A stretch of 64,000 bases of DNA, taken from Yoonia sediminilitoris (GTDB lineage Bacteria > Pseudomonadota > Alphaproteobacteria > Rhodobacterales > Rhodobacteraceae). A program made the translations under genes and the position numbers. Location: assembly GCF_003058085.1 (NCBI RefSeq), contig NZ_QBUD01000001.1, positions 620,001-684,000 on the forward strand, given 5' to 3'. This document shows positions 47,450 through 57,824 of this stretch, piece by piece (positions within the stretch are counted from its first letter, which is position 1; the number at the start of each line of letters is the position of its first letter). The notes under the pieces were generated by a model. The model had not been told where the DNA came from and did not search any database. It worked only from the letters and a program-made list of their open reading frames with translations.

Positions 47450-48990
47450 TGGGCAATATCCTTTCGCTTACGACCTTCATTCCGCTGATCGGGGCGGCCA
47501 TTCTGGCCATCTTTCTGCGGGGTGAGGACGCTGCAGCACAGCGCAATGCCAAGTGGGTCGCGCTGGTCACGACGGTTGTCACCTTCATCACATCGCTTTT
47601 CATTCTTTCCAACTTTGATGCCGCCAACACCGGTTTTCAGATGGTCGAAGAACGCGACTGGCTGCTGGGCCTGCAATATAAGATGGGCGTCGACGGGATC
47701 AGCATCCTGTTCGTGATGCTGACCACCTTCCTGATGCCGCTTGTCATTGCGTCGTGCTGGGACGTCGGTACGCGGGTCAAGGAATATATGATTGCTTTCC
47801 TGATCCTTGAGACGTTGATGTTGGGCGTTTTCCTCGCCCTTGATCTGGTGCTGTTCTATCTGTTCTTCGAGGCAGGTCTGATCCCGATGTTCCTGATCAT
47901 CGGCATCTGGGGCGGCAAGAACCGGATTTATGCATCCTTCAAGTTCTTCCTTTATACTTTCCTTGGCTCTGTATTGATGCTGGTGGCGATGGTGGCGATG
48001 TTCACCGCTGCGGGCACAACCGACATTCCGACCCTGATGACCTATACGTTCGAGACTGAAAACTTCAGTATCCTTGGCGTGCAGATTATCGGGGGCATGC
48101 AGACCCTGCTTTGGATCGCCTTCTTTGCCAGCTTTGCGGTGAAGATGCCGATGTGGCCCGTGCACACATGGCTGCCCGATGCGCACGTGCAGGCGCCGAC
48201 CGCCGGGTCGGTGGTGCTGGCGGCGATTCTGCTCAAGATGGGTGGCTACGGCTTCTTGCGGTTCAGCCTGCCAATGTTCCCCGTCGGATCAGAAGTGATG
48301 GGCCCGCTGGTGCTGTGGCTGTCGGCGATTGCGATTGTGTATACCTCACTTGTGGCCCTTGTTCAGGAAGATATGAAAAAGCTGATCGCCTATTCTTCGG
48401 TGGCACATATGGGTTATGTGACCATGGGCATCTTTGCCGTGAACCAGCAGGGGATTGATGGGGCGATTTTCCAGATGATCAGCCACGGCTTTATCTCTGG
48501 TGCGCTGTTCCTCTGTGTCGGCGTGATTTACGACCGGATGCACACCCGCGAGATTGACGCCTACGGCGGACTGGTCAACCGGATGCCCGCCTATGCGCTG
48601 ATCTTCATGTTCTTTACGATGGCCAACGTGGGCCTGCCCGGCACATCAGGGTTCATCGGGGAATTCTTGACCCTGATGGGCATTTTCCAGGTCAACACAT
48701 GGGTGGCCGTGATTGCCACGTCTGGCGTGATCTTGTCGGCGGCCTATGCGCTTTATCTTTACCGTCGCGTTGTGATGGGTGATTTGATCAAGGAAAGCCT
48801 GAAGACGATCAAGGACATGAATACCCGCGAGCGTGCGATCTTTGCGCCGCTGGTGGCGATGACACTGCTGCTGGGCGTCTATCCCGCGCTTGTCCTCGAC
48901 ATCATTGGCCCGAGTGTGAACGCACTTGTCGGCAATTACGAAACAGCATTGGCGACCTTCGAGGCCGCCACGCAGTTTGCATCGAATTAA
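47449..48990 (+). CDS. nuoM: NADH-quinone oxidoreductase subunit M
   Basis: An antiporter-like proton-pump subunit of complex I, 513 residues, about 14 membrane helices. Signature blocks are [34 protein letters not shown] with the key glutamate, [36 protein letters not shown], and [13 protein letters not shown]. It overlaps nuoL at its start and ends 12 bases before nuoN. Confidence 0.98.
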   Translation: MGNILSLTTFIPLIGAAILAIFLRGEDAAAQRNAKWVALVTTVVTFITSLFILSNFDAANTGFQMVEERDWLLGLQYKMGVDGISILFVMLTTFLMPLVIASCWDVGTRVKEYMIAFLILETLMLGVFLALDLVLFYLFFEAGLIPMFLIIGIWGGKNRIYASFKFFLYTFLGSVLMLVAMVAMFTAAGTTDIPTLMTYTFETENFSILGVQIIGGMQTLLWIAFFASFAVKMPMWPVHTWLPDAHVQAPTAGSVVLAAILLKMGGYGFLRFSLPMFPVGSEVMGPLVLWLSAIAIVYTSLVALVQEDMKKLIAYSSVAHMGYVTMGIFAVNQQGIDGAIFQMISHGFISGALFLCVGVIYDRMHTREIDAYGGLVNRMPAYALIFMFFTMANVGLPGTSGFIGEFLTLMGIFQVNTWVAVIATSGVILSAAYALYLYRRVVMGDLIKESLKTIKDMNTRERAIFAPLVAMTLLLGVYPALVLDIIGPSVNALVGNYETALATFEAATQFASN

Positions 48991-49002
48991 GGAACGGACG
49001 AC

Positions 49003-50448
49003 ATGATCTCCGCTGATATCCAAATCGTCATGCCTGAAATCCTGTTGGCACTTTATGCCATGGGCGCACTGTTGGCAGCTGTCTACACAAGCAAAGACGG
49101 CATGGCCCCTGTGTTGACTTGGGCAACGTCCGCTCTGTTTGTGCTGCTCGCAGCGTGGATCGGTATCAACGGGCAGGGCACTCATGTAGGGTTTGGTGGC
49201 ATGTTCGTCGATGATGGCTTTGCGCGGTTCAGCAAAGTCACAATCCTGCTGTCTGCGGCCGCCGTGTTGCTGATGTCCGAAGGGTATATGCAGCGGCGTG
49301 GGCTGTTGCGGTTTGAATACCCGCTGCTGGTTGCTTTGGCTGTGGTCGGCATGATGGTCATGGTCAGCGCGGGCGACCTGATGGCGCTTTATATGGGATT
49401 GGAACTGCAATCACTGGCGCTTTATGTGGTCGCATCGTTGCGCCGCGACAGTGTGAAATCGACCGAGGCCGGACTGAAGTATTTTGTGTTGGGCGCGCTG
49501 TCATCTGGTCTGCTGCTGTATGGCGCATCGCTGACCTACGGCTACACTGGCACAACGCTGTTTTCCGGCATTCTTGAAGCAACGGCGCACCACCCTTCGA
49601 TCGGGTTGCTGTTCGGGCTGGTTTTCCTGTTTGCTGGGTTCGCCTTCAAAGTCTCGGCAGCGCCGTTCCATATGTGGACGCCAGACGTCTACGAAGGATC
49701 GCCCACGCCTGTCACCGCCTTCTTTGCCACGGCCCCAAAAGTGGCGGCCATGGCGCTGTTTGCCCGCGTGGCCCATGATGCCTTTGGCGATATCGTAGCC
49801 GACTGGCAGCAGATCGTAGCCTTCCTTGCCGTCGTGTCCATGTTCCTTGGTGCTATTGCAGCCATTGGGCAGACCGATATCAAACGCCTGATGGCCTATT
49901 CATCGATCGCGCATATGGGCTTTGCCCTGATGGGGCTTGCCGCGGGTACGGAACTGGGCGTGCAGGCGATGCTGATCTATATGGCGATTTATGTCACCAT
50001 GAATGTTGGGACCTTTGCCCTGATCCTGACGATGGAAAAAGACGGGCGCCCGGTGACAAATATCGCCGCCCTGAAAAGCTATTCCAAGCGCGAGCCTCTG
50101 TTGGCCATTATCATGCTGGTGATGATGTTCAGTCTGGCCGGTGTGCCGCCGATGCTGGGGTTCTTTGGTAAATATGCAGTGCTTTTGGCGGCTTATGACG
50201 GGGGCCTTGGCTGGCTGGCTGTTGCCGGTGTGATCGCGTCGGTCATCGGTGCGTTCTATTATCTGCGCATCGTCTATTACATGTATTTCGGTGAAGACAG
50301 TGACGCGCTGGACGGCCGTGCACCGCCTGTCCTGTGGGTCACTGCAGTCGTCAGCGGTGCCATCGTCGGGCTGGCGTGGGTGCCGGGGATCAACCTGTTT
50401 GGTCTGGACCCGATTGCAGCAGCAGCGGCAGCGGCGCTTGTCAACTAA
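49003..50448 (+). CDS. nuoN: NADH-quinone oxidoreductase subunit N
   Basis: The third antiporter-like subunit of complex I, 481 residues. Seen: [44 protein letters not shown] near residues 128-171, the conserved [29 protein letters not shown], and [17 protein letters not shown]. It closes the nuo series; its 3' end overlaps the apparent TTG start of birA by 11 bases, so birA, coaX and rnj probably continue the same transcript. Confidence 0.98.
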   Translation: MISADIQIVMPEILLALYAMGALLAAVYTSKDGMAPVLTWATSALFVLLAAWIGINGQGTHVGFGGMFVDDGFARFSKVTILLSAAAVLLMSEGYMQRRGLLRFEYPLLVALAVVGMMVMVSAGDLMALYMGLELQSLALYVVASLRRDSVKSTEAGLKYFVLGALSSGLLLYGASLTYGYTGTTLFSGILEATAHHPSIGLLFGLVFLFAGFAFKVSAAPFHMWTPDVYEGSPTPVTAFFATAPKVAAMALFARVAHDAFGDIVADWQQIVAFLAVVSMFLGAIAAIGQTDIKRLMAYSSIAHMGFALMGLAAGTELGVQAMLIYMAIYVTMNVGTFALILTMEKDGRPVTNIAALKSYSKREPLLAIIMLVMMFSLAGVPPMLGFFGKYAVLLAAYDGGLGWLAVAGVIASVIGAFYYLRIVYYMYFGEDSDALDGRAPPVLWVTAVVSGAIVGLAWVPGINLFGLDPIAAAAAAALVN

Positions 50449-51199
50449 AGACAGCGGCCACGCTGCGTGGCCCGGTGGATACGGGCAGGTCGTGCTTGAC
50501 AGCGTGGACAGCACGATGGCCGAAGCGGCGCGGCGCGCCCCTGACATAAGGCAACCCACATGGATCATGGCACGCACACAGACTGCCGCGCGCGGGCGGC
50601 GCGGGCGAGCCTGGGTCGTACCGCCGGGCAACCTGAACGCCACATTGGTTTTCAGGCCTGATGCGACGGCACAAGAGGCAGCCAAACGGTCCTTTCTGGC
50701 GGCAAATGCGCTGTTTGCGGCCTTGGCAATCTATGTGCCTTCGGAAAAACTGGCCCTGAAATGGCCGAATGATGTGTTGCTGTCGGGCGGCAAGGTGGCG
50801 GGCATTCTGCTCGAAAGCAGTGGGCAGGGGCCTTACATCGATTGGCTCTCGATCGGGATCGGGGTCAACCTGTCGCATGTGCCGGACGGCGTGACTGATG
50901 CGGCCTTTCCGCCGACCAGCCTGAAGGCTGCGGGCGGCTGGGATGTTGATCCGCTGGACTTTTTGACGACGCTTGCCGATGCCTACGCCACCCAGGAGGA
51001 CAAGCTGCGCCACTTCGGATTTGCACGCATCCGCGATGACTGGTTGGCACAGGCCGCACGGTTGGGCGAGGTCATCACAGCCCGCACAGGGCGCGAGGAT
51101 GTGACCGGCATATTTGACAGCATTGATCAGGACGGCAACCTTGTGCTGATCACCGGCACAGGTCCCCGCGCCATCGCTGCGGCTGACGTGTTTTTCTAA
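50438..51199 (+). CDS. birA: Biotin-[acetyl-CoA-carboxylase] ligase
   Basis: Attaches biotin to carrier domains such as that of MccA in this window. It has the BirA catalytic core only: [14 protein letters not shown], the biotin loop [36 protein letters not shown] and [12 protein letters not shown]; the DNA-binding helix-turn-helix of E. coli BirA is lacking, so it is not an operon repressor. TTG 50438 gives 253 residues and fits the family N-terminus ([15 protein letters not shown]); no ATG lies ahead of the core in this frame. It overlaps nuoN and is 15 bases from coaX. Confidence 0.92.
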   Translation: MSTKDSGHAAWPGGYGQVVLDSVDSTMAEAARRAPDIRQPTWIMARTQTAARGRRGRAWVVPPGNLNATLVFRPDATAQEAAKRSFLAANALFAALAIYVPSEKLALKWPNDVLLSGGKVAGILLESSGQGPYIDWLSIGIGVNLSHVPDGVTDAAFPPTSLKAAGGWDVDPLDFLTTLADAYATQEDKLRHFGFARIRDDWLAQAARLGEVITARTGREDVTGIFDSIDQDGNLVLITGTGPRAIAAADVFF

Positions 51200-51214
51200 C
51201 AAAGGGGGTGTCCC

Positions 51215-51988
51215 ATGCTCTTGGCCATTGACTGCGGGAACACGAACACCGTGTTTTCGATCTGGGACGGTGAGAAATTCATCGCCACCTGGCGCACAGC
51301 CACAGAATGGCAGCGCACGGCTGACCAATATTACGTCTGGCTGACCAGTCTGATGCAGTTTCAGAAACTGGATGTACATATCGATGAGGTCATCGTCAGT
51401 TCCACCGTGCCCCGCGTGGTGTGGAACCTGCGGGTTTTTGCTGACCGCTATTTCGACTGCCGCCCATGGGTTGTCGGCAAGCCCGATTGCCTGCTGCCGC
51501 GCATGCCCCGCGTAGATGAAGGTACGCAAGTGGGCCCTGACAGGCTGGTCAATACGGCCGGGGCCTATGACCGGCATGGCGGCAATCTCATCGTGGTGGA
51601 TTTCGGCACTGCAACCACGTTCGATGTGGTCGCGCACGACGGGGCCTATGTTGGCGGGGTCATTGCGCCGGGCGTAAACCTGTCGCTTGAGGCGCTGCAC
51701 AACGCCGCTGCCGCCTTGCCTCATGTGGATATTTCAAAGCCGCAGGCGGTGATCGGCACCAATACTGTGGCCTGCATGCAATCAGGTGTCTTTTGGGGTT
51801 ACATCGGATTGGTCCGCGAGATATGTGCGCGGATCAAGGCCGAACGGGGCTTGCCGATGCAGGTGATCTCAACCGGTGGCCTTGCGCCATTGTTTCAACA
51901 GGCCGAAACCCTGTTTGACGCATTCGAAGACGATTTGACGATGCACGGCCTGACCGTCATCCACCGCTATAACAAGGACAATGCATGA
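51215..51988 (+). CDS. coaX: Type III pantothenate kinase
   Basis: Phosphorylates pantothenate, the first step of coenzyme A synthesis. Seen: the phosphate-binding loop MLLAIDCGNTNTVFSIWDG at the start, GPDRLVNTAGAYD, the second motif VVDFGTATTFDVVAHDGAYVGGVIAPGVNLSLEAL and VISTGGLAPLF. At 257 residues it is normal. AAGGGGGTG precedes ATG 51215. The stop overlaps the rnj start (ATGA). The birA-coaX-rnj order after nuoN is common in alphaproteobacteria. Confidence 0.96.
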   Translation: MLLAIDCGNTNTVFSIWDGEKFIATWRTATEWQRTADQYYVWLTSLMQFQKLDVHIDEVIVSSTVPRVVWNLRVFADRYFDCRPWVVGKPDCLLPRMPRVDEGTQVGPDRLVNTAGAYDRHGGNLIVVDFGTATTFDVVAHDGAYVGGVIAPGVNLSLEALHNAAAALPHVDISKPQAVIGTNTVACMQSGVFWGYIGLVREICARIKAERGLPMQVISTGGLAPLFQQAETLFDAFEDDLTMHGLTVIHRYNKDNA

Positions 51989-53649
51989 GCGACCGCCTGA
52001 TCTATCTGCCCCTCGGAGGTGCCGGCGAAATCGGCATGAACGCCTATGTCTACGGCTACGGCAAACCGGGCAAAGAACGGCTGATCGTGGTTGATCTGGG
52101 CGTGACCTTTCCCGATATGGACGGCACACCGGGCGTTGATCTGATCCTGCCCGATATCGGTTGGCTGGTCGCACGCAAGGCGCAGATTGACGGGATATTC
52201 ATCACCCACGCCCACGAAGACCACGTCGGTGCCATTGGCCATTTCTGGGAACAACTGGGCGCACCTGTCTATGCGCGCCCCTTCACAGCCAATATCGCGC
52301 AGCGAAAGCTGGTCGAGCAGGGCCAGCCTGAAGGCGTCGTTTCAGTGGTTGGTGTCTACCCTGAAATCATCACCTGTGGGCCGTTCAAAGTATCTTACCT
52401 GCCGATCAGTCACTCTATTCCCGAAAGCGCGGGACTGTTGATCGACAGCCCTGATGGCCGCGTGCTGCATTCCGGCGATTTCAAGATTGACCGCACACCC
52501 GTCGTTGGTGACCCGTGGGACCGCAGTCTGTGGGAAGAGGTCTCGAAGGACGGGGTCAAGGCGCTGGTCTGCGATAGCACAAACGTCTTTTCGCTGGAAC
52601 CGGGGCGGTCGGAATCCACCATCGGTGACGCGATTGCTGACATGATGAAAGAGGCAACGGGCATGGTCGTTGCGACCACCTTTGCGTCGAATATCGCGCG
52701 TCTCAAGACGCTGGCGATTGCTGCGCAAAAGGCGGATCGTTCCGTTGTGCTGCTGGGCCGCGCGATGCGGCGCATGGTTGAGGCCGCGACCGAAGTGGGC
52801 ATTTTGAACGGCTTTCCGCCCGTCGTTTCACCCGAGGACGCGCTGAATATGCCCCGCGAACATGTGATGCTGCTAGTCACCGGGTCACAGGGCGAACGCC
52901 GGGCGGCCTCTGCGCAATTGGCACAGGGGTCTTACCTTGGGCTGAAGTTGAAGGAAGGGGATACGTTCCTGTTTTCCTCCAAGACAATTCCGGGCAATGA
53001 ACGCGGCGTGATCCGCATCATGAATCAACTGTCCGAGATGGGTGTCGACGTGATCGACGATGCGGGTGGCAAATATCACGTGTCCGGCCACGCGAACCGG
53101 CCCGACCTGCAAACGCTGCACGAGATTGTCAAACCACAGATCCTGATCCCGATGCACGGCGAACACCGTCACCTGCGCGAACATGTAAAGCTGGGCAACG
53201 CGGGCGGTCTGACCGGTATTGTCGCAGTCAACGGCATGATGATTGACCTGTCAGGCAACGCGCCGACTGTGGCCGAATATATCGATACCGGACGGACCTA
53301 TCTGGATGGCTCTGTCCAGATCGGTGCGTTGGACGGCATCGTGCGCGACCGTATCCGCATGGCCCTGAACGGCCATATGATTGTGACGCTGATTGTTGAT
53401 GAAAACGACGAGCCGCTGGGCGACCCTTGGGTTGAAATTTCAGGTCTCACTGAAACAGGTTCGTCCAATACGGCCCTTGTTGAAGTGGTCGAAGAGGACC
53501 TGAGCCAGTTCATCAACCGGGCCAATGCCAAGACACTGCGCGATGACGTGAAGCTGGAAAAAGAGCTGAAATCCATCGCACGGCGGTCTGCGCAAGGTGA
53601 AATTGGGAAGAAACCCGAAGTGACGGTGATCGTTTCGCGGTTGAGTTGA
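51985..53649 (+). CDS. rnj: Ribonuclease J
   Basis: A metallo-beta-lactamase/beta-CASP RNase with endo- and 5'-3' exonuclease activity in RNA turnover. Seen: FITHAHEDHVGAIGHFW with the zinc-binding HxHxDH, LHSGDFKID, the beta-CASP blocks DSTNVFSLEPGRSESTIGD and LLVTGSQGERRAASAQL, and KYHVSGHANRPDLQTL with IPMHGEHRHL. It is 554 residues, full length. It overlaps coaX by four bases and ends before a terminator-like hairpin. Confidence 0.96.
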   Translation: MSDRLIYLPLGGAGEIGMNAYVYGYGKPGKERLIVVDLGVTFPDMDGTPGVDLILPDIGWLVARKAQIDGIFITHAHEDHVGAIGHFWEQLGAPVYARPFTANIAQRKLVEQGQPEGVVSVVGVYPEIITCGPFKVSYLPISHSIPESAGLLIDSPDGRVLHSGDFKIDRTPVVGDPWDRSLWEEVSKDGVKALVCDSTNVFSLEPGRSESTIGDAIADMMKEATGMVVATTFASNIARLKTLAIAAQKADRSVVLLGRAMRRMVEAATEVGILNGFPPVVSPEDALNMPREHVMLLVTGSQGERRAASAQLAQGSYLGLKLKEGDTFLFSSKTIPGNERGVIRIMNQLSEMGVDVIDDAGGKYHVSGHANRPDLQTLHEIVKPQILIPMHGEHRHLREHVKLGNAGGLTGIVAVNGMMIDLSGNAPTVAEYIDTGRTYLDGSVQIGALDGIVRDRIRMALNGHMIVTLIVDENDEPLGDPWVEISGLTETGSSNTALVEVVEEDLSQFINRANAKTLRDDVKLEKELKSIARRSAQGEIGKKPEVTVIVSRLS

Positions 53650-53720
53650 TCGATCTCAGCTATTCCAAGGCCCACAATGACGTCTCACCGTGCAGCAAAA
53701 ATGCCCCGGTAAAGGTTGGA

Positions 53721-53760
53721 CAGCGCCCGAACCGCATCGACGGGCAGGGCGCTGCTCGCC
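53721..53760 (+). terminator. Possible terminator after rnj
   Basis: CAGCGCCC at 53721-53728 pairs with GGGCGCTG at 53747-53754 around an 18-base loop, followed by CTCGCCTTTTG. It lies between convergent rnj and fpr. Confidence 0.4.
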
Positions 53761-53831
53761 TTTTGCTTGGTTCAGGCGGAGTGTGACTCTGGCGTTGGTT
53801 CTGTCCTTACTCTGACAGTTTCACCAATTCT

Positions 53832-54689
53832 CTAGTCCAGAAACGCTTTTTCGACCACATAATGGGCCGGCTTGGAATTCGCGCCTTCCTCCAGACCATA
53901 TTCCTCGAACATCTCTTTGAGTTCCAGATTGAATGCCAGATTGCCGCAGATCATCGCCCGGTCGGTAGCGGGGTTGAGAGGTGGAACGCCAAGATCGGCA
54001 AATGCCTCGCCCGTGCGCATCAGGTCGGTGATGCGGCCCATCTTGGGGCTCTCTTCGCGAGTCGTGGTGGGATAGTATTTCAGCTTGTCGGCAAATCCTT
54101 CACCCATCAGTTCAGCCAGCATTTCGTCGGTGCGCAGGCTATCGATCAGGTCGCGCCCGTAGGTTAGCTCACCCACTTCGCGGCATGTATGTGTAATGAT
54201 GATTTCATCGTAATCTTCATAAGTTTGCGGATCACGCAGCAAGGACGCAAAAGGTGCAAAGCCGGTGCCGGTCGCAAAGAACCACAGGCGCTTGCCGGGC
54301 AGCAGCGCATCGTGCACCAGCGTGCCAACGGGTTTGGGACGCAGGATAATCTCGTCCCCCTCGGTGATATGTTGCAGGCGTGAGGTCAATGGGCCGTCGG
54401 GCACCTTGATCGAATAGAACTCCAATTCGTCATCCCATGACGGTGACGCGATGGAATAGGCGCGCAGCAATGGCTTTTGTCGGCCGGTCTTGGGGTCAGG
54501 ATCACCCATCAGACCGATCATCACAAACTCACCGGATCGGAACCGCAGCGAAGCAGGCCGTGTCACCCGGAAGCTGAACAGGCGGTCGGTGTAATGTTTC
54601 ACCTGCGTGACAGTCTGTGCGTCGGGCAGGGTGGGGACGGCTTTGGCGGTGGCTTGGGTCACAGGTGTTTGCTCGGTCATAAGTATCAT
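53832..54689 (-). CDS. fpr: Ferredoxin-NADP reductase
   Basis: A 285-residue FAD-containing ferredoxin/flavodoxin-NADP+ reductase of the bacterial Fpr type. Seen: the FAD-binding LLRAYSIASPSWDDELEFY, PLTSRLQHI, the NADP-binding FATGTGFAPFASLLRD, THTCREVGELTYG, and MICGNLAF, with the C-terminal VVEKAFLD. Starts at 54689 or at ATG 54680 are possible. It follows the sulfate-reduction genes on the same strand by about 60 bases, and could supply reduced ferredoxin to CysI, since no cysJ flavoprotein is seen (inference). Confidence 0.92.
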   Translation of the reverse strand: MILMTEQTPVTQATAKAVPTLPDAQTVTQVKHYTDRLFSFRVTRPASLRFRSGEFVMIGLMGDPDPKTGRQKPLLRAYSIASPSWDDELEFYSIKVPDGPLTSRLQHITEGDEIILRPKPVGTLVHDALLPGKRLWFFATGTGFAPFASLLRDPQTYEDYDEIIITHTCREVGELTYGRDLIDSLRTDEMLAELMGEGFADKLKYYPTTTREESPKMGRITDLMRTGEAFADLGVPPLNPATDRAMICGNLAFNLELKEMFEEYGLEEGANSKPAHYVVEKAFLD

Positions 54690-54747
54690 GGCGCACCTGT
54701 AGGATGCGCCCTCCGTAACTGTCTTTGATGTAGATCAGGTGAAAAGT

Positions 54748-55158
54748 CTAGCCGCGCAAGCGGGCTTGATAGTTGTGGGCGCGCCAGTCGGCGCGGGCCA
54801 GCCATTGGTCCTCCGGTTGGCGGGCGGCAAGGGCCGCGTCGATTTCGACCTCGTCAAATCCGGACCGGCGCGCCATGGCGTATTGGTCCGCTAGTACGTG
54901 CCCCTTGGCGCGCAAGCGCCCTTTGTAGCCCGCCCGCCGCAGCATGGCGGCCAACGTAAAGCCGCGCCCATCAGCAGATGACGGGAAATCAATGCGGATC
55001 ATGGGTGCATTGGTCAGACCGGCAAGCGCATCCGGGGCCGTGTCAGAGGGCAGATCGACCCCGTAATCGCAATCGTTGGCGGCGCAGTCCTGCGGTGTGA
55101 CGAAACCGCAGCGAAAATCATCTGCGGAGAACCCTTTGTCGGTGACAATCACGCTCAT
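54748..55158 (-). CDS. DUF934 family protein (CysH-associated)
   Basis: A 136-residue DUF934 protein, a family regularly found beside sulfite reductase and PAPS reductase genes. Family-like parts are GVDLPSDTAPDALAGL, MIRIDFPSSADGRGFTLAAMLRRAGYKGRLRAKGHVLADQYAMARRSGFDEVEI. ATG 55158 overlaps the cysH stop in ATGA. The function is not known; the tight coupling indicates a part in sulfate reduction. An upstream in-frame start at 55221 would overlap cysH further and is not preferred. Confidence 0.86.
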   Translation of the reverse strand: MSVIVTDKGFSADDFRCGFVTPQDCAANDCDYGVDLPSDTAPDALAGLTNAPMIRIDFPSSADGRGFTLAAMLRRAGYKGRLRAKGHVLADQYAMARRSGFDEVEIDAALAARQPEDQWLARADWRAHNYQARLRG

Positions 55159-55862
55159 GCCGCATGCTCCTTGCGTGGGCGGTTGTGAATGCCGCATTCC
55201 GTTTTTTCCGCATTGCGCCAACGGCCTGCGCGGGGATCTTCCAGCACATTGGCGCGGGTGGTACAGGGCATGCAGCCCACAGACGGATACCCGTCCGCCA
55301 CCAGTGGATGACGCGGCAGGTCATGCGCACCCATGTAATCCTGCACGTCTTGTGCCGACCAATTGGCAAGCGGGTTGATCTTGATCTTGCGATCTTCTTT
55401 TTCATACAGCGGCAGTTGCGCGCGCTGCCCGCCCTGATAGCGCTTGCGCCCGGTGATCCAGCCGTCAAATTCCCCCAGCGCCCTATTCAAAGGCCGCGTC
55501 TTGCGCAAGTCACAGCAGGCATCCGTGTCCGCCTGATGCAACAGTCCGTCTACATCATGGGTCAACACGTCGTTCCGGTCCGGCCCGATGATGCGCACAT
55601 CGGTCAGGCCAAGGAGCCCGGACACCTCGCGCTGATAGGCCAGCGTTTCAGGGAACAGCATTTCCGTATCAAGGAAAATCACAGGTGTGGCCTTGCCCAC
55701 CTGTGCGACCATGTGCAGCAGTACGACAGCCTCGGCCCCGAAGGAGGACACCAGCGCGACCTTGCCAATCTGCACGTCGTCCAGCGCATGTTTGACGATA
55801 GTCTGCGCGTCCGATTTCCGGTGCAGCATGTTGCGGCGTTCGGCGAGTTCCTTAAGCGGCAT
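55155..55862 (-). CDS. cysH: Phosphoadenylyl/adenylyl-sulfate reductase
   Basis: Reduces PAPS or APS to sulfite. Seen: SSFGAEAVVLLHMV, LDTEMLFPETLAYQREV, and the cysteine motifs CCDLRKTRPL and CMPCTTRANVLEDPRAGRW, followed by a terminal KTECGIH. The CC...CxxC set of iron-sulfur ligands indicates the APS-reductase type, and the C-terminal ECGIH cysteine is the catalytic one. ATG 55862 gives 235 residues; an upstream start at 55964 is less likely. It overlaps cysI by 11 bases and DUF934 by four. Confidence 0.93.
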   Translation of the reverse strand: MPLKELAERRNMLHRKSDAQTIVKHALDDVQIGKVALVSSFGAEAVVLLHMVAQVGKATPVIFLDTEMLFPETLAYQREVSGLLGLTDVRIIGPDRNDVLTHDVDGLLHQADTDACCDLRKTRPLNRALGEFDGWITGRKRYQGGQRAQLPLYEKEDRKIKINPLANWSAQDVQDYMGAHDLPRHPLVADGYPSVGCMPCTTRANVLEDPRAGRWRNAEKTECGIHNRPRKEHAA

Positions 55863-57522
55863 CTGCTTTGTCCTCTGATGGATAAAGAATGGTCTTGAAA
55901 GGGGCCATGCCAAGACGGCGATAGGTTTGCAGGAATGTCTCGTCCGCGTCCTTGCGCAGATCAAGATAGCCGGTCACAAGCCGCTCGATCGCGGGCACGA
56001 TTTCATCAGCGCTGAAGCCGGGACCAGCCCTTTCACCAATGGTTGTTGTTTCTGTTCCGTCACCGCCCAGCGTGATCTGGTAGTTTTCCACCCCCGCACG
56101 GTCGAGACCCAAAATCCCGATATGGCCCACATGGTGGTGCCCGCAGGCGTTGATGCAGCCCGATATCTTGATCTTGAGCTGACCGATGTCATGTTCGATC
56201 TTCAATTCGTCAAAGCGCGTGGCGATGTCTTGCGCAATGGGGATCGACCGCGCCGTTGCCAACGCGCAATAATCCATGCCCGGGCAGGCGATAATGTCGG
56301 AGGCCAGCCCGATATTGGCTGTTGCTAAATCCGCCTCACGTAGGGCCGCATAGACCTTGGCCAGGTCAGATTTATGCACATGCGGCAGGATCACGTTCTG
56401 CGCGTGACTGATCCGCAGTTCGTTATGTCCGTATTTCGCGGCCAGATCAGCCATGACGCGCATCTGGTCAGAGGTCGCATCGCCCGGCGTTGCCCCGTGT
56501 TTCTTGATACTGATCGATACGATGGCATAGCCGTCCGCCTTGTGGGGCGACAGGTTGGTGTCGGTCCACGAACGGAAGGCGGGGTTGGCAAGGCGCGCAG
56601 CCTCAAAACCGTCAGTGCTTTTGATGACAAAGGCGGGCGGGGCAAAGGACGCTGTGATCTGTTCCAGCAATGCCTGATCGTGGCCAGCAAAGCCTTTGCT
56701 GATTTCGGCAAAACGCGCATCAACCAAATCGCGGATTTTCTCCATCCCGTTCTCATGCACGGTGATCTTGATGCGGGCCTTGTACTTGTTGTCGCGGCGG
56801 CCCAGCAGGTTGTAGACGCTGACAATCGCCTCGCAATAGGGCAGCAGGTCGGCCTTGGGCAAAAAGTCTCGCAGCACTTTTCCCACCATAGGCGTACGGC
56901 CAAGGCCGCCGCCGACGATCACCTCAAAACCCGGCTCGCCCGCGTCATTGCGCACCATGCGCAGCCCGATGTCATGGGCTTTTGTCACCGCACGGTCATT
57001 TTCAGAGCCTGTCACCGCGATCTTGAACTTGCGCGGCAGGAACTGGAATTCAGGATGGTCTGTGGACCATTGGCGCAGCAATTCAGCGATGGGACGCGGG
57101 TCTTCGATCTCGTCCATTGCAGCGCCCGCGAAATGGTCTGCAGTCACGTTGCGGATCGTGTTGCCGGATGTCTGGATCGCATGCATGCCAACATCGGCAA
57201 GCGCCTCCAGCATGTCGGGCACATCCTGCAACTTTGGCCAGTTGTACTGGATGTTCTGGCGGGTGGTGAAATGGCCATAACCCTTGTCCCACCTGTCTGC
57301 GATGTAGGCGAGCTGGCGCATTTGTGCGGCATTCAGCGTGCCATAAGGTACGGCCACACGCAGCATATAGGCGTGCAATTGCAGATAAAGGCCATTCATC
57401 AGGCGCAGTGGCTTGAACTCATCCTCGGTCAGGGAACCGTCAATGCGGCGTTCGACCTGTCCGCGAAACTGGGCGACGCGTTCGCGCACGAAGGCCTCAT
57501 CAAAGTCGTTGTAGACGTACAT
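55852..57522 (-). CDS. cysI: Nitrite/sulfite reductase (hemoprotein), siroheme type
   Basis: Reduces sulfite to sulfide (possibly nitrite to ammonia) with siroheme and a [4Fe-4S] cluster. Seen: NIQYNWPKLQDVPDMLEALAD, GGGLGRTPM, and the cluster/siroheme cysteines in CPGMDYCALATARS and INACGHHHVGHIG. The length of 556 residues fits the ferredoxin-dependent group. The setting with cysH and cysG argues for sulfite. It follows DUF2849 directly (overlap of one base). Confidence 0.94.
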   Translation of the reverse strand: MYVYNDFDEAFVRERVAQFRGQVERRIDGSLTEDEFKPLRLMNGLYLQLHAYMLRVAVPYGTLNAAQMRQLAYIADRWDKGYGHFTTRQNIQYNWPKLQDVPDMLEALADVGMHAIQTSGNTIRNVTADHFAGAAMDEIEDPRPIAELLRQWSTDHPEFQFLPRKFKIAVTGSENDRAVTKAHDIGLRMVRNDAGEPGFEVIVGGGLGRTPMVGKVLRDFLPKADLLPYCEAIVSVYNLLGRRDNKYKARIKITVHENGMEKIRDLVDARFAEISKGFAGHDQALLEQITASFAPPAFVIKSTDGFEAARLANPAFRSWTDTNLSPHKADGYAIVSISIKKHGATPGDATSDQMRVMADLAAKYGHNELRISHAQNVILPHVHKSDLAKVYAALREADLATANIGLASDIIACPGMDYCALATARSIPIAQDIATRFDELKIEHDIGQLKIKISGCINACGHHHVGHIGILGLDRAGVENYQITLGGDGTETTTIGERAGPGFSADEIVPAIERLVTGYLDLRKDADETFLQTYRRLGMAPFKTILYPSEDKADAA

Positions 57523-57824
57523 CAGGACAACTCCGCTTGCTTGCCATGGGTATAGTTTGAGGGGCCACGGGTGCGGAACGCTTCGCGGAAGTGCGTGGGT
57601 TCGGGCCCGTTGCGGCCCGCCACGGCATCGGCCAGATAGGCGCCTGCGATCTCATGCGCGCGCGCTTGGGCCTCCAACAGGCGCAGATCGCCATGGGCTT
57701 CGTCGGTGATCAGTTCAGCTTCGCGAATATCGCGTGTCCAGCGGTCATCTTCGGTCAGCCAGACCGCATCGCCTCCCAGCAGGGCGTTGGCAGTAATCAC
57801 TTTGGGGGTGAATTTCCGGGCCAT
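57522..57824 (-). CDS. DUF2849 family protein
   Basis: A 100-residue DUF2849 protein, ending HGKQAELS. The group occurs between siroheme synthase and sulfite reductase in many alphaproteobacteria, as here. Recognisable parts are KVITANALLGGDAVWLT, WTRDIREAELI and HFREAFRTRGPSNYTHG. It overlaps both neighbours by single bases, so cysG, DUF2849 and cysI are translated together. The function is unknown; a role in siroheme or reductase assembly is a guess. Confidence 0.87.
   Translation of the reverse strand: MARKFTPKVITANALLGGDAVWLTEDDRWTRDIREAELITDEAHGDLRLLEAQARAHEIAGAYLADAVAGRNGPEPTHFREAFRTRGPSNYTHGKQAELS

Noticed and set aside
50441..51724. A 427-codon minus-strand frame opposite birA and coaX
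   Set aside because: Both plus-strand genes show full motifs, and the antisense frame spans two unrelated genes.
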